A DNA stretch of 64,000 nucleotides from Paenibacillus sp. PL91 (GCF_012935325.2 NZ_JABBYG020000004.1:434001-498000); one strand, 5' to 3'; positions 1 to 8,509 are shown, numbered from the stretch's first letter. Notes: a model not told the origin generated them from the sequence alone. Translations and numbers: made by a program.

Positions 1-27
1 AAGCTGCAAAACACGTTGGTTGGTTGA
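1..27 (+). CDS. Possible 3' end of an upstream gene (partial)
   Basis: Frame 1 is open from the first base and ends in TGA at 25-27, encoding only eight residues (KLQNTLVG). A good Shine-Dalgarno for the next gene follows, so this could be the tail of the preceding operon gene. A LarA-type racemase often precedes larE, but eight residues cannot show that. The other two frames are also open here, so the assignment is weak. Confidence 0.2.
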   Translation, partial: KLQNTLVG

Positions 28-53
28 CTTTAGCAGGAGGAGGGAGCAGTAAC

Positions 54-869
54 ATGCATGATAAATATAGCAAGCTGCAAGCGATTTTAAAGGAAATGGA
101 ATCCGTCGTGGTAGCGTTCTCTGGAGGCGTCGACAGCACTTTTCTTTTGGACGCTGCAATTAAGACGCTTGGAAGCGAGCGTGTGTTGGCGGTTACGGCC
201 GACTCGGAGACTTATCCGACGGAAGAGCTTGAGGAAGCTATCCAGCTGGCCAAACGTCTTGGCGCGACACATAAGGTGATTGAAACGTCCGAGCTTCAAA
301 TACCTGGTTATAAAGAGAATAATGCCAACCGTTGTTATTTTTGCAAAAAGAGCCTGTTCGAGCATCTAGAACCGTTCATCAAGGACGGAGACTACCGCCA
401 TATCGTATATGGGCTGATCGCGGATGACATGAATGAGCATAGGCCGGGTGTTCAGGCAGCGAAGGAACGCGGCGTGCGCGGACCTTTACAGGAAGCGGGT
501 CTTTATAAAGAAGAAATCCGTGACTTATCCCGTGAGCACGGGCTTGCCACTTGGAATAAGCCGTCCTTCGCCTGTCTTTCCTCACGAATCGCTTACGGCG
601 AGACGATTACGATCGAGAAGCTTGGACGCGTCGGTGAAGCCGAGCGCTATATTCGCTCCCTTGGCTTCGGTCAAGTCAGGGTAAGAAGCCATGGCGATAT
701 CGCCAGAATCGAAGTGGAGCAAGGCGCCATGGAGCAATTGATTAGCTATGCATCGATCATCTCGGACCGATTGAAGGAGCTTGGTTTTATCTATGTGGCC
801 ATGGATCTTTCCGGTTATCGCAGCGGCAGCATGAACAAAGTGCTTGAACGCGGAGGAGCGGCGATATGA
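54..869 (+). CDS. larE: LarE, ATP-dependent sacrificial sulfur transferase for nickel-pincer cofactor
   Basis: LarE adenylates and sulfurates the biscarboxylated pyridinium mononucleotide made by LarB, giving the bisthiocarboxylate that LarC loads with nickel. The N-terminal PP-loop SGGVDS lies at about residues 23-28 of a 271-residue cytosolic protein. Cysteines lie at 94 and 97 (CYFC) and 174 (ACLSSR). The last corresponds to the sacrificial Cys176 of the Lactobacillus plantarum enzyme. The extra CxxC pair matches the three-cysteine class thought to carry a [4Fe-4S] cluster that serves as sulfur carrier, so this copy may be catalytic rather than suicidal (inference). The ATG at 54 is chosen because AGGAGGAGGG sits at 35-44. 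An in-frame TTG at 24 lies upstream of that site and is unlikely. The gene overlaps larB by four bases (ATGA). Confidence 0.93.
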   Translation: MHDKYSKLQAILKEMESVVVAFSGGVDSTFLLDAAIKTLGSERVLAVTADSETYPTEELEEAIQLAKRLGATHKVIETSELQIPGYKENNANRCYFCKKSLFEHLEPFIKDGDYRHIVYGLIADDMNEHRPGVQAAKERGVRGPLQEAGLYKEEIRDLSREHGLATWNKPSFACLSSRIAYGETITIEKLGRVGEAERYIRSLGFGQVRVRSHGDIARIEVEQGAMEQLISYASIISDRLKELGFIYVAMDLSGYRSGSMNKVLERGGAAI

Positions 870-1540
870 ACGAATTTGAGGATCTTGGATTTTGCAAGCT
901 GGATGTGGGGCGCAATGAGCGAACCGGGCATCCGGAGGTCGTTTTTGGACAGGGCAAAACAACGGATCAGGTGGAAACGATATTTTCCCGGCTTGTTGAG
1001 ATTCATGGCAGGGCGCTTGTAACTCGCGCAACACCGGAGATGGGCGAACGAGTGGCTGCAAAATTTCCTGAAGCGCGCTATGACGAAGCTTCCCGCCTTA
1101 TCTCGCTAGGAAGGTCAACGCGAGTGCTTCCTGGCAAGGTAGCTGTTGTGACCGGCGGGACATCGGATATTCCAGTAGCGGAGGAAGCGGCAGGGACAGC
1201 GGAGTGGATGGGCTGCGAGGTTGATCGGATCTATGACGTCGGAGTCGCTGGCATCGATCGGCTGCTAAGCCAAAAGGAACGGATCAGGGAAGCATCTGTT
1301 GTCATTGGGGTCGCGGGCATGGAAGGAGCGTTGGTGAGCGTTGTAGGCGGACTCGTGCGCAGGCCGGTTATTGCTGTGCCGACCTCCGTAGGATACGGCG
1401 CGAATTTACAAGGCATTACGACGCTTCTTGCCATGATGACCTCCTGCGCTGCAGGCGTAACGGTAGTGAACATCGATAACGGATTTGGGGCAGGTTTTCA
1501 AGCCGCAATGATTTTACAACTGGTAGCGGAGGGCACTTAG
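866..1540 (+). CDS. larB: LarB, pyridinium-3,5-biscarboxylic acid mononucleotide synthase
   Basis: LarB carboxylates nicotinic acid adenine dinucleotide and hydrolyses the AMP moiety, the first step toward the nickel-pincer nucleotide. The 224-residue protein has the PurE-like C-terminal half of the family: the stretch TGGTSDIPVAEEA near residue 97, GVAGIDRLL near 127, and glycine-rich GVAGMEGAL and PTSVGYGANL segments. The start ATG overlaps the larE stop, implying translational coupling. The larC start follows its stop after one base. The tight larE-larB-larC order leaves little doubt about the pathway. The target enzyme (lactate racemase or another LarA relative) is not in the window. Confidence 0.93.
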   Translation: MNEFEDLGFCKLDVGRNERTGHPEVVFGQGKTTDQVETIFSRLVEIHGRALVTRATPEMGERVAAKFPEARYDEASRLISLGRSTRVLPGKVAVVTGGTSDIPVAEEAAGTAEWMGCEVDRIYDVGVAGIDRLLSQKERIREASVVIGVAGMEGALVSVVGGLVRRPVIAVPTSVGYGANLQGITTLLAMMTSCAAGVTVVNIDNGFGAGFQAAMILQLVAEGT

Positions 1541-1541
1541 C

Positions 1542-2933
1542 ATGAGGACGGTTTATTTGGATTGCATTTCAGGCATCGCGGGAGATATGGCTTTGTCGGC
1601 GCTAGTGGACCTTGGCGCAGACCCGAATTATATTATCAGCCATTTATCGAAGCTCCCAATCGATCCGTTCACCATGGAATTCGTTAAGGTGGACCGGAGG
1701 GGCATCACAGCGAAATGGCTGAAGTTAGACTTTGTTAACAGCGGTCATATGGATGTTCATGTTCATAGCCACGACCATGATCACCATCATGGACACGATC
1801 ATAGTCACGATCATAGTCACGGTCATGATCACCACCATGTGCACGCTCATAGTCACGGTCATGATCACCACCATGGACACGATCATAGTCACGATCATAG
1901 CCACGACCATGATCACCACCATGGACACGCTCATAGCCATGCTCATAGCCATGCTCATAGCCATGAGCATTCGCATGAGCATAGAAAAGCTTCCGACATC
2001 TTGCGCATGATCGAGGACTCAAGCCTGCCAAACCGTGTGAAATTGCGGAGTCTGTCCATCTTTCGCCTAATTGCCGAAGCGGAAGGCAAGATTCATGGCA
2101 TGAACCCGGCTGACGTTCACTTTCACGAGGTCGGGGCGATGGACTCCATTTTAGACGTTATTGGCGTATGTTTAGCGCTGGAGAACCTCGATGCCGGCAA
2201 AATAATCGTTTCTCCCGTGCCGACAGGAACAGGCAAGCTTCGCATGGCACATGGATTATATCCGATTCCGGCCCCTGCGACTGCGGAGCTGCTTCGCGGC
2301 GTACCGTTATCGCCGTTCACGGCAAAAGGTGAATTGACGACGCCAACCGGCGCCGGGATCGTCAAGGCGCTGGCAGCAGGCTTTGGTCCGCTGCCCGCAG
2401 GCACGATTGACCGTATCGGCTACGGAGCAGGCACAAAGGATTTTGAGCATCCGAACGTTTTACGCGCTATTTTGTATCAACAGGAGCAGCAAGAAAACAA
2501 AGAGACGATTGTCGTACTCGAAGCCCAAGTGGACGATTCAACGGGGGAAATGCTTGGCTATGCGATGGAAAAGCTATTTGAAGCCGGGGCGCTCGATGTG
2601 TACTATACTCCGGTTTACATGAAAAAAAACCGTCCGGGTGTCCTCGTCAGCGTGCTATGCCGACCGGCTGACAGCGACCGTTGCGAGGAAACGCTGCTAG
2701 CGGAAACGTCAACTTTCGGTGTGCGCCGAAGCGAGTGGCAGCGAAGGGCGCTGGAGCGCCAATGGATTCAAGTTGAAACGCCATACGGCACAGTAAGAGT
2801 AAAGCAGGCTATTGACGGAGAGCGGATCATTCGCCAATCTCCGGAATTTGAGGATGCTGCCCATGCTGCCCGAACATCCGGGATACCTCTCGAAGCCGTA
2901 TATCGCAAAGTATACAAACGGTTGAAAGAATAG
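1542..2933 (+). CDS. larC: LarC, nickel insertase for the nickel-pincer nucleotide
   Basis: LarC (DUF111 family) inserts nickel into the bisthiocarboxylated mononucleotide in a CTP-dependent cyclometallase reaction. The N-terminus shows the family signature LDCISGIAGDMALSALVDLG. A very histidine-rich linker at about residues 67-148 (mostly HDH, HSH and HHH units) separates the two halves. The C-terminal half carries AQVDDSTGEMLG and YMKKNRPG. In L. plantarum the protein is split into LarC1 and LarC2 by a programmed frameshift, whereas here it is one uninterrupted 463-residue frame. The histidine linker probably stores or delivers nickel (inference) and is encoded by an internally repetitive DNA tract. 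The gene starts one base after the larB stop. Confidence 0.93.
   Translation: MRTVYLDCISGIAGDMALSALVDLGADPNYIISHLSKLPIDPFTMEFVKVDRRGITAKWLKLDFVNSGHMDVHVHSHDHDHHHGHDHSHDHSHGHDHHHVHAHSHGHDHHHGHDHSHDHSHDHDHHHGHAHSHAHSHAHSHEHSHEHRKASDILRMIEDSSLPNRVKLRSLSIFRLIAEAEGKIHGMNPADVHFHEVGAMDSILDVIGVCLALENLDAGKIIVSPVPTGTGKLRMAHGLYPIPAPATAELLRGVPLSPFTAKGELTTPTGAGIVKALAAGFGPLPAGTIDRIGYGAGTKDFEHPNVLRAILYQQEQQENKETIVVLEAQVDDSTGEMLGYAMEKLFEAGALDVYYTPVYMKKNRPGVLVSVLCRPADSDRCEETLLAETSTFGVRRSEWQRRALERQWIQVETPYGTVRVKQAIDGERIIRQSPEFEDAAHAARTSGIPLEAVYRKVYKRLKE
1758..1980 (+). repeat. Tandem degenerate repeat encoding the LarC histidine-rich linker
   Basis: Units such as CATGATCACCACCATGG, CACGATCATAGTCACGATCATAG and GCTCATAGCCAT recur several times with few changes, giving alternating His-Asp, His-Ser and His-Gly residues. 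Several longer blocks are near-identical, which suggests recent duplication by slippage. The tract stays in frame throughout. Confidence 0.85.
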
Positions 2934-2973
2934 GAGGCCAGCAGTAGGGCAAATAACGTAATTCAGGACTTTT

Positions 2974-2989
2974 ATAACAACGTTGTTAT
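2974..2989. promoter_or_regulatory. Perfect 16-bp palindrome, possible LacI-family operator
   Basis: The sequence ATAACAACGTTGTTAT is a perfect palindrome with a central CG, the usual layout of LacI/GalR-family operators. It lies 67 bases upstream of the amidohydrolase start at 3056 and after larC, so it could control the amidohydrolase. No regulator of that family is in the window. The operator role is inference. Confidence 0.4.
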
Positions 2990-3055
2990 CACGATGCCTA
3001 TCGACAAAGCTGGCTTTTATCACGATCAATGAAACTCATTTAAGGGGGAAAAATA

Positions 3056-4321
3056 ATGAATACGCAATCCGTTATAAGCTTGGCCGATCTTCGGCAAACG
3101 GTACAAAAATGGGCTCACAGCATGCCTGTCACAGATATGCATACCCATTTATACGCTCCTGAATTCGGGGATCTGCTTTTGTGGGGTATCGATGATTTGC
3201 TGACCTACCATTATTTGATTTCGGAATCGTTTAGATGGTCAGAGGATGAATACAGCCGCTTCTGGTCGATGACCAAGCGCGAGCAAGCGGATTGGATATG
3301 GAAGCAGCTATTTATAGACCATTCTCCGGTAAGCGAGGCGGCCAGCGGATTCATCACGATCCTAAAGCGTCTCGGATTCGATGTATCCTCGCGCAATCTG
3401 GACGATTACCGTCAAGCGTTGGCGAAGCGAACCGTGCATGAGCAAGTCGATACGGTGATGCAGATTGCAGGAATTGAAAAAATCGTCATGACTAACGACC
3501 CTTTTGATGCTGTAGAACGGCCCGTCTGGTTGTCGGGCAATGGGAAGTCGGACCCCCGTTTTTTTGCTGCGCTTCGTGTTGACGCACTGCTTAATGATTG
3601 GCCCTATGCCGTAAATGAGCTGCAAAAGCTCGGGTACGACGTGCAAGCAGAGTGGACGGAGAGGACAAAAGAGGAGACGAGTCGTTTTCTATCGGAATGG
3701 ATTGTTCGCATGGATGCTCTCTATCTTGCGGTGTCGATGCCGGGGGATTTTAAGTATCCAGCCGATGATCATAGAAGCAAAATGATCGATGAAGTTATGA
3801 TTCCGGTATGCCAGGAGCAGCAGATTCCGTTTGCGCTTATGATTGGCGTTCGCAGAAAAGTGAACCCGTCGCTTGGACTGGCAGGCGATATGAGCATGCT
3901 CTCAGACGTGTCTGCCGTTGAAGCGTTGTGCAGACGTTATCCGGACCAAAAGTTTCTTATCACTATGCTTGCAAGAGAGAATCAGCATGAATTATCGGTG
4001 CTTGCCCGCAAGTTCCGTAATTTGATGATCTTTGGCTGCTGGTGGTTTCTGCATATCGAGTCCATGGTTGAGGAAATGACTAGATTCCGCATAGAGCTTC
4101 TTGGCACTTCGGTCATTCCGCAGCATTCGGATTGTCGTGTCTTCGAGCAGTTGATCTATAAATGGGAGCATTCGAGGTCCATTATCGGGAACGTGCTGGC
4201 GGATAAATACGAGAAGCTGCATCATAGCGGCTGGGAAGTGACCGAGGAAGAAATCAAAAGAGATTTGGATGATATGTTGAATCGAAACTTTTGGCGTTTC
4301 CTCGGCAAAGATATAACCTAA
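3056..4321 (+). CDS. Uronate-isomerase-like amidohydrolase-superfamily protein
   Basis: The 421-residue protein opens with DMHTHLY near residue 27, the metal-binding HxH at the end of strand 1 of amidohydrolase-superfamily barrels. Blocks resembling glucuronate isomerase (UxaC) relatives follow: GIDDLLTYHYL, then CWWFLH near 330 and the C-terminal QHSDCRVFEQLIYKW. It is most likely a sugar-acid isomerase or a paralogue of unknown substrate acting in the cytosol, since no signal peptide is present. The start is well supported by AAGGGGGAAAAATA before the ATG. A palindrome at 2974 and a terminator-like hairpin after the stop suggest a single-gene unit. It may be unrelated to the preceding lar genes. 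Assignment to true UxaC activity is uncertain. Confidence 0.6.
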   Translation: MNTQSVISLADLRQTVQKWAHSMPVTDMHTHLYAPEFGDLLLWGIDDLLTYHYLISESFRWSEDEYSRFWSMTKREQADWIWKQLFIDHSPVSEAASGFITILKRLGFDVSSRNLDDYRQALAKRTVHEQVDTVMQIAGIEKIVMTNDPFDAVERPVWLSGNGKSDPRFFAALRVDALLNDWPYAVNELQKLGYDVQAEWTERTKEETSRFLSEWIVRMDALYLAVSMPGDFKYPADDHRSKMIDEVMIPVCQEQQIPFALMIGVRRKVNPSLGLAGDMSMLSDVSAVEALCRRYPDQKFLITMLARENQHELSVLARKFRNLMIFGCWWFLHIESMVEEMTRFRIELLGTSVIPQHSDCRVFEQLIYKWEHSRSIIGNVLADKYEKLHHSGWEVTEEEIKRDLDDMLNRNFWRFLGKDIT

Positions 4322-4344
4322 TCGAAAGAATAAGGCGCATCAAA

Positions 4345-4394
4345 TAAAAAAAGGCGATTCTTGCAGCGTTTAGCGGGGAATAGCCTTTTCTTTC
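4345..4394 (+). terminator. Intrinsic terminator after the amidohydrolase
   Basis: AAAAGGCGATTC at 4349-4360 pairs with GAATAGCCTTTT at 4378-4389 with one mismatch. It is flanked by A-rich and T-rich stretches, so it may work in both directions. Confidence 0.7.
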
Positions 4395-4464
4395 ATAAGG
4401 GAGATTTATCTCATTGTGAATCTGCCGTCCATACTTCTTATAGCTCGTATATCCCTAACTTCAT

Positions 4465-4493
4465 TTGAGCATTTTGCATGGGAGTACTATAAT
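4465..4493 (+). promoter_or_regulatory. SigA-type promoter for the M29 aminopeptidase
   Basis: A -35 box TTGAGC at 4465-4470 and a perfect -10 box TATAAT at 4488-4493 are separated by 17 bases. They lie about 50 bases upstream of the aminopeptidase start, giving a short leader. Confidence 0.75.
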
Positions 4494-4541
4494 AGAAGCA
4501 TGCAATTTCTAAAGTAAATTTATACTAATATTGGAGGGAAA

Positions 4542-5783
4542 ATGACAATGACATATCCTACATATCAGCAATTAGAAAATTATGCTGCGCTGGCCGTGCA
4601 GGTTGGCGTCAACGTTCAGCAAGGGCAGACGGTTGTCGTTATGGCTCCGATTACTGCCGCTCCACTGGTGAGGCTTATTGCCTCCAAGGCTTATGAAGCC
4701 GGTGCGAAAAACGTGCATGTTGAATATAACGATGAGGAGCTAACCCGCATTAAATACAAGCAGGCGCCGGAAGAAGCCTTTGTGGAATACCCGATGTGGC
4801 GTGCTAAGGCATGGGAGGATTTTGCAGACAAAGGCGCTGCGTTTATTACCATTTATTCGCCGAACCCGGATCTTCTGATCGATGTAGACCCGTCAAGAGT
4901 TGCGACTGCGACTAAGACGGCATCAACTGCGATGAGCAGCTACCGTTCTGCCTTGATGAGCCATACGAACGCATGGACGCTTATTTCTTATGCAACGCCT
5001 GAATGGGCAGCCAAAGTATTTCCGAATGTATCGAAGGAAGAAGCGGTTCAGAAGCTGTGGGAGCGGATTGTCGATGCTACGCGCATCGGACTGGAAGATC
5101 CGATTCAAGCATGGAAAGAGCATAATGCGAAGCTGCTCCAAATGGTTGAAGTGCTTAACGGCAAACGCTACAAGCAGCTGCAGTATGAGGCGCCAGGCAC
5201 AAGCTTGACAGTTGAGCTGCCGGAAGGGCATATCTGGCTAGGCGGAGCCAAAGCGAACGCCAAAGGGGTATTTTTTAACCCGAATATGCCGACGGAAGAA
5301 GTATTTACGATGCCCCATAGAGATGGCGTCAATGGTGTCGTTCGCAGCACAAAGCCTTTAAATTATAATGGTCAGGTTATTAACGGCTTCTCCTTGACCT
5401 TCAAGGACGGCAAAGTGATTGATTATTCGGCTGAGCAAGGTTATGAGGCGCTTTCTAATTTGCTGGGCACGGATGATGGGGCTAGACATTTGGGGGAAAT
5501 TGCGCTGGTGCCTCACGATTCACCTATCTCCAACTCCAATGTGATATTTATTAATACCTTGTATGATGAGAACGCCTCTTGCCACCTTGCACTCGGTCAG
5601 GCATATCCGGTTAATCTTACTGGCGGTACTAAAATGTCGCCTGAGGAGCTGCTCGCTCACGGCGCAAACAGAAGCCTTACGCATGAAGATTTTATGATTG
5701 GCTCGCCCGATATGAATATTGACGGTGTGACGCAGGATGGCACTCGTGAGCCTATATTCCGCAATGGCAATTGGGCGATCTAG
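4542..5783 (+). CDS. M29-family metalloaminopeptidase
   Basis: This is a cytosolic aminopeptidase of the AmpS/PepS/aminopeptidase T family (M29), which removes N-terminal residues using a two-metal centre. The length of 413 residues is normal for the family. The N-terminal lobe begins YQQLENYAALAVQVGVNVQQGQ. The C-terminal lobe holds the probable metal ligands: Glu in MPTEEVF, Glu in HLGEIALV, His in PHDSPIS, and His and Asp in LTHEDFMIGSPDM. GGAGG at 4533-4537 is only four bases from the ATG at 4542 but ten from the in-frame ATG at 4548, so either may be used. It has its own promoter and terminators and looks like a housekeeping monocistronic gene. Confidence 0.92.
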   Translation: MTMTYPTYQQLENYAALAVQVGVNVQQGQTVVVMAPITAAPLVRLIASKAYEAGAKNVHVEYNDEELTRIKYKQAPEEAFVEYPMWRAKAWEDFADKGAAFITIYSPNPDLLIDVDPSRVATATKTASTAMSSYRSALMSHTNAWTLISYATPEWAAKVFPNVSKEEAVQKLWERIVDATRIGLEDPIQAWKEHNAKLLQMVEVLNGKRYKQLQYEAPGTSLTVELPEGHIWLGGAKANAKGVFFNPNMPTEEVFTMPHRDGVNGVVRSTKPLNYNGQVINGFSLTFKDGKVIDYSAEQGYEALSNLLGTDDGARHLGEIALVPHDSPISNSNVIFINTLYDENASCHLALGQAYPVNLTGGTKMSPEELLAHGANRSLTHEDFMIGSPDMNIDGVTQDGTREPIFRNGNWAI

Positions 5784-5794
5784 CTAAAAGCAAA

Positions 5795-5840
5795 GGCTTT
5801 GGCTTAATCAGAATGATCTGATAAGCCAAAGCCCTCTTTG
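5795..5840 (+). terminator. Intrinsic terminator after the aminopeptidase
   Basis: GGCTTTGGCTTA-A-TCAGA pairs with TCTGA-TAAGCCAAAGCC (5795-5833) with a four-base loop and one bulged A. The downstream T tract (CTCTTTG) is short. Confidence 0.65.
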
Positions 5841-5906
5841 TATCTACAGTGACATAACAGCGGCCTTCTATCGCATACGGTCCGTATTCATAAAATCTTA
5901 TCAACA

Positions 5907-5967
5907 TAAACCAGCGCAATTGCGATTCCTAAATGGAATCCGCTGCTGCGCTGGTTTATTATTTTTC
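5907..5967 (+). terminator. Second hairpin terminator in the intergenic region
   Basis: TAAACCAGCGCA at 5907-5918 pairs perfectly with TGCGCTGGTTTA at 5947-5958, with an inner GGATTCC-type pairing, followed by TTATTTTT. It insulates the aminopeptidase from the transporter operon. The rest of the 388-base gap holds no gene that I can see. Confidence 0.7.
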
Positions 5968-6088
5968 AAATACTTGGTTTGGATATAGGGCATATTCGAC
6001 TGTCTTTCTCTCATGGGAATTCATGTAAAGTTTGTGTAAGGAATATGGAATATCCTAAAAAAATTAAACATCAAACCAAAAAAAAACG

Positions 6089-6118
6089 TATCACGTCAAT
6101 AAGTTGAATTACGTGATA
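6089..6118. promoter_or_regulatory. Inverted repeat upstream of the first sugar-binding protein
   Basis: TATCACGT at 6089-6096 is repeated inverted as ACGTGATA at 6111-6118, with 14 bases between. It lies 54 bases before the start of the binding-protein gene. It may be a regulator site or a leader hairpin. No clear promoter boxes were identified. Confidence 0.35.
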
Positions 6119-6171
6119 ATTGTAAATAGGCAAGGCGCACTAATCAAATTTTAGAATCGGGGGAGAAAAAG

Positions 6172-7494
6172 ATGAAGAAATTGATTCTGGTCATGGTAAT
6201 GTCATTATTCGCTATCAGCTTAGCTGCATGCGGAGGCAACAACGCACCAACGGAAGAAAGCAGTAATCCGACTAATGGCAACACAAGCACGGAGAAAAAA
6301 GAGGTTACGCTTAAATTTCAAATTCATACAGCAGATGAATCTTCGGTTCAATTGAAAGCGCTTCGTCAAATCGTTAAGGATTACACGGAAGCTAATCCTA
6401 ACATTAAAATCGAGGTTGATGCATTAAACAGCGACCAACAGAAATTAAAGCTGAAAACGCAGGCAGCTTCCAATGACATGCCGGATATTACCGTGGTGAA
6501 TCCAGGAGCTCAAATGAAGCCTTATGTAGATGGCGGCAAGCTTGCTCCGCTTGACGACATTTTGGACAAAGACGGCTTGCGTGATTCCTACCAAAAAGGA
6601 ATTCTCGATTACTACACGTTCGACGGCAAGACATATGGATTGTCAGAAGCTAATGATATCGGTCTCATGTATTACAATAAAGAGCTTTTCGAAAAAGCGG
6701 GTGTCGAGATCCCGACTACTTTCGAAGAAATCGTGGAAGCTGCCAAACAGCTGAAAGCGAAAGGAATCATCCCGATGGCAATCGGTGAGAAAGAGCCGTG
6801 GACTGGATCGTTCTTGTTCACGAACATTGTAATCCGTCTTGGTGGAGCTAGCTTCCTGCAAGATGTAATTGACAAGAAAAAATCTTTTGATGACCCTGCA
6901 TTTGTGAAGTCCGTTGAAAAGATGCAAGATCTCATTCAAGCTGGCGCATTCCAAGAAGGTGCAACGTCATTCGACTATGAGCAAGGCGAGAATTTGTTCC
7001 TGACTGGCAAAGCGGCGATGTACTATATGGGCTCATGGGTAACTGCTTCTATCGAAGGATCTGAAATTCAGGATAAAGTAGTCGCCAAACCTTTCCCTAC
7101 AGTAGACGGCAAAGGCGACCCGAATGAATTTATGCTTGGACCTGGTTCAGGCTATGTTATTTCTGCCGGTACAAAGCATATGGATGAATCCAAACAATTC
7201 CTGCTTTACTACATGACTAACTATCCGAAAAAGATGTTTGATATGAAAGGTGCAGTTGGTCTTGCACAAATCGTAGACGGTGATTTCGCTAGCGCGGGCT
7301 ATTCGCAAACGGCTATTGATGTTCTAGATATATTCAAGTCAGTAAAAGGCGGCTCGATCGCGTTCGACAACTTGATCGATCCAAGCACGACGCAATATCA
7401 CTTGAATGCGCTTCAAGGCATGTTCATTCAGAAGATTAAGCCTGAAGATATTGCTGCTGAGCACAAAAGCAATTTTGACATCAACAATCCTTAA
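6172..7494 (+). CDS. Carbohydrate ABC transporter substrate-binding lipoprotein
   Basis: The protein is a family-1 extracellular solute-binding protein tethered to the membrane by lipid. The signal peptide ends in the lipobox LAAC, placing the modified cysteine at residue 20. A Ser/Thr/Asn-rich linker follows, then the MalE-like fold (DMPDITVVNPGAQMKPYV, GLMYYNKELFEKAGV, TGKAAMYYMGSWV). It is followed by two CUT1-type permeases and two sensor systems of the type that control such importers. The sugar is not readable from sequence. No ATPase gene is present in the operon, so a shared MsmX-like ATPase elsewhere probably energises transport. A stem-loop after the stop may keep its mRNA more abundant than that of the permeases. 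Confidence 0.9.
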   Translation: MKKLILVMVMSLFAISLAACGGNNAPTEESSNPTNGNTSTEKKEVTLKFQIHTADESSVQLKALRQIVKDYTEANPNIKIEVDALNSDQQKLKLKTQAASNDMPDITVVNPGAQMKPYVDGGKLAPLDDILDKDGLRDSYQKGILDYYTFDGKTYGLSEANDIGLMYYNKELFEKAGVEIPTTFEEIVEAAKQLKAKGIIPMAIGEKEPWTGSFLFTNIVIRLGGASFLQDVIDKKKSFDDPAFVKSVEKMQDLIQAGAFQEGATSFDYEQGENLFLTGKAAMYYMGSWVTASIEGSEIQDKVVAKPFPTVDGKGDPNEFMLGPGSGYVISAGTKHMDESKQFLLYYMTNYPKKMFDMKGAVGLAQIVDGDFASAGYSQTAIDVLDIFKSVKGGSIAFDNLIDPSTTQYHLNALQGMFIQKIKPEDIAAEHKSNFDINNP

Positions 7495-7516
7495 TCGAGA
7501 AACTTAAACCTTAACT

Positions 7517-7545
7517 AAGGGAGCCTATACGGTTCCCTTCCTTTA
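7517..7545 (+). terminator. Stem-loop between binding protein and permease (attenuator)
   Basis: AAGGGAGCC at 7517-7525 pairs with GGTTCCCTT at 7531-7539 (one G-T pair), followed by CCTTTATTC. It sits within an operon, so partial termination or 3'-end protection of the binding-protein message is likely. Confidence 0.55.
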
Positions 7546-7592
7546 TTCAATAAGCAGGCCAATGAAGCCTATGGCAACACGGAGGGATTACA

Positions 7593-8483
7593 ATGAATAT
7601 TTTGAAAGTTTCAAAAACAGCACTAGCGATCTTCGTACTGCCGTGTCTTATCTTGTACGTATTGATGGTGTTTGTTCCAATTGTTGTATCCATGTTCTAT
7701 TCCTTCTACCAATGGGACGGCATGAGCACGGCAAAATTTGTTGGACTTCACAACTTTGTATCCATGCTTACGAAAGACCCTTTATTTTGGCCAGCGGTAA
7801 ATCGCGGATTGCTCTTCGCGCTCATTTCGGCATGTGAAATTCCGGTTGCGTTGTTTGTAGCTATTCTTCTAACCCGCTACCTTCGCAAACCGAACACTTT
7901 AGTTTCGATTTACTTTTTGCCGGTTATTTTGTCTGTTGTCGTAATCGGACAGCTATGGCGTTCGATCTATAATCCAGCCGAATTTGGAGGCATGCTGAAC
8001 AAGCTGCTTATATCTGTAGGGCTGGAGAGCTGGACACATACTTGGCTAGCAGAACCCAAAATCGCTATCTATGCTATCTTTTTCGTAGCCTTGTGGCAGT
8101 ATCTAGGCTATCATGTCTTAATCCAATTTACAGGCTTGCAGAATATTTCCAAGGAAATATATGAAGCATCACGTATCGATGGAGCAGAAGGCTTTAAAGC
8201 TGATCGCTACATTACCATTCCTTTAATGGCACCCGTACTTAAAATCTCGCTTATATTAGCGGTTATCGGTTCACTTAATGCATTCGATATTGTTATGGTT
8301 ATGACAGGCGGAGGACCCGGAAATTCGACCGAAGTCATTTCTACCCTTATGTATAACAAAACGTTCATGTCCTTCCAGTACGGCTACGGCAGCGCAATGT
8401 CGGTATTTTTGGTCGCAGAAGGATTGATCGCTACAATATTGCTTAACTTTGCCTTCAAGCGCTCAGAAAATGCCGCATCTTAA
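7593..8483 (+). CDS. Sugar ABC transporter permease, MalF/UgpA type
   Basis: This is an inner-membrane subunit of a CUT1 importer, 296 residues with six predicted membrane segments. The cytoplasmic EAA loop that contacts the ATPase is visible near residue 190 (YEASRIDGAEGF...IPLMAP). The GGAGG before the ATG at 7593 is well placed. It follows the binding protein after a stem-loop and is directly followed by the partner permease. Confidence 0.9.
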   Translation: MNILKVSKTALAIFVLPCLILYVLMVFVPIVVSMFYSFYQWDGMSTAKFVGLHNFVSMLTKDPLFWPAVNRGLLFALISACEIPVALFVAILLTRYLRKPNTLVSIYFLPVILSVVVIGQLWRSIYNPAEFGGMLNKLLISVGLESWTHTWLAEPKIAIYAIFFVALWQYLGYHVLIQFTGLQNISKEIYEASRIDGAEGFKADRYITIPLMAPVLKISLILAVIGSLNAFDIVMVMTGGGPGNSTEVISTLMYNKTFMSFQYGYGSAMSVFLVAEGLIATILLNFAFKRSENAAS

Positions 8484-8509
8484 TATTGCGGAACAGGAGG
8501 ATGATACAA

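Noticed and set aside
582..1061. 159-residue minus-strand open frame over larE-larB
   Set aside because: It is antisense to two firmly identified genes with no ribosome site.
1725..2031. Open frames on both strands through the larC histidine tract, and its repeat pattern as a CRISPR-like array
   Set aside because: The frames are by-products of a repetitive CAT/GAT-rich sequence. The repeats are contiguous, degenerate and lie inside a coding frame, with no unique spacers.
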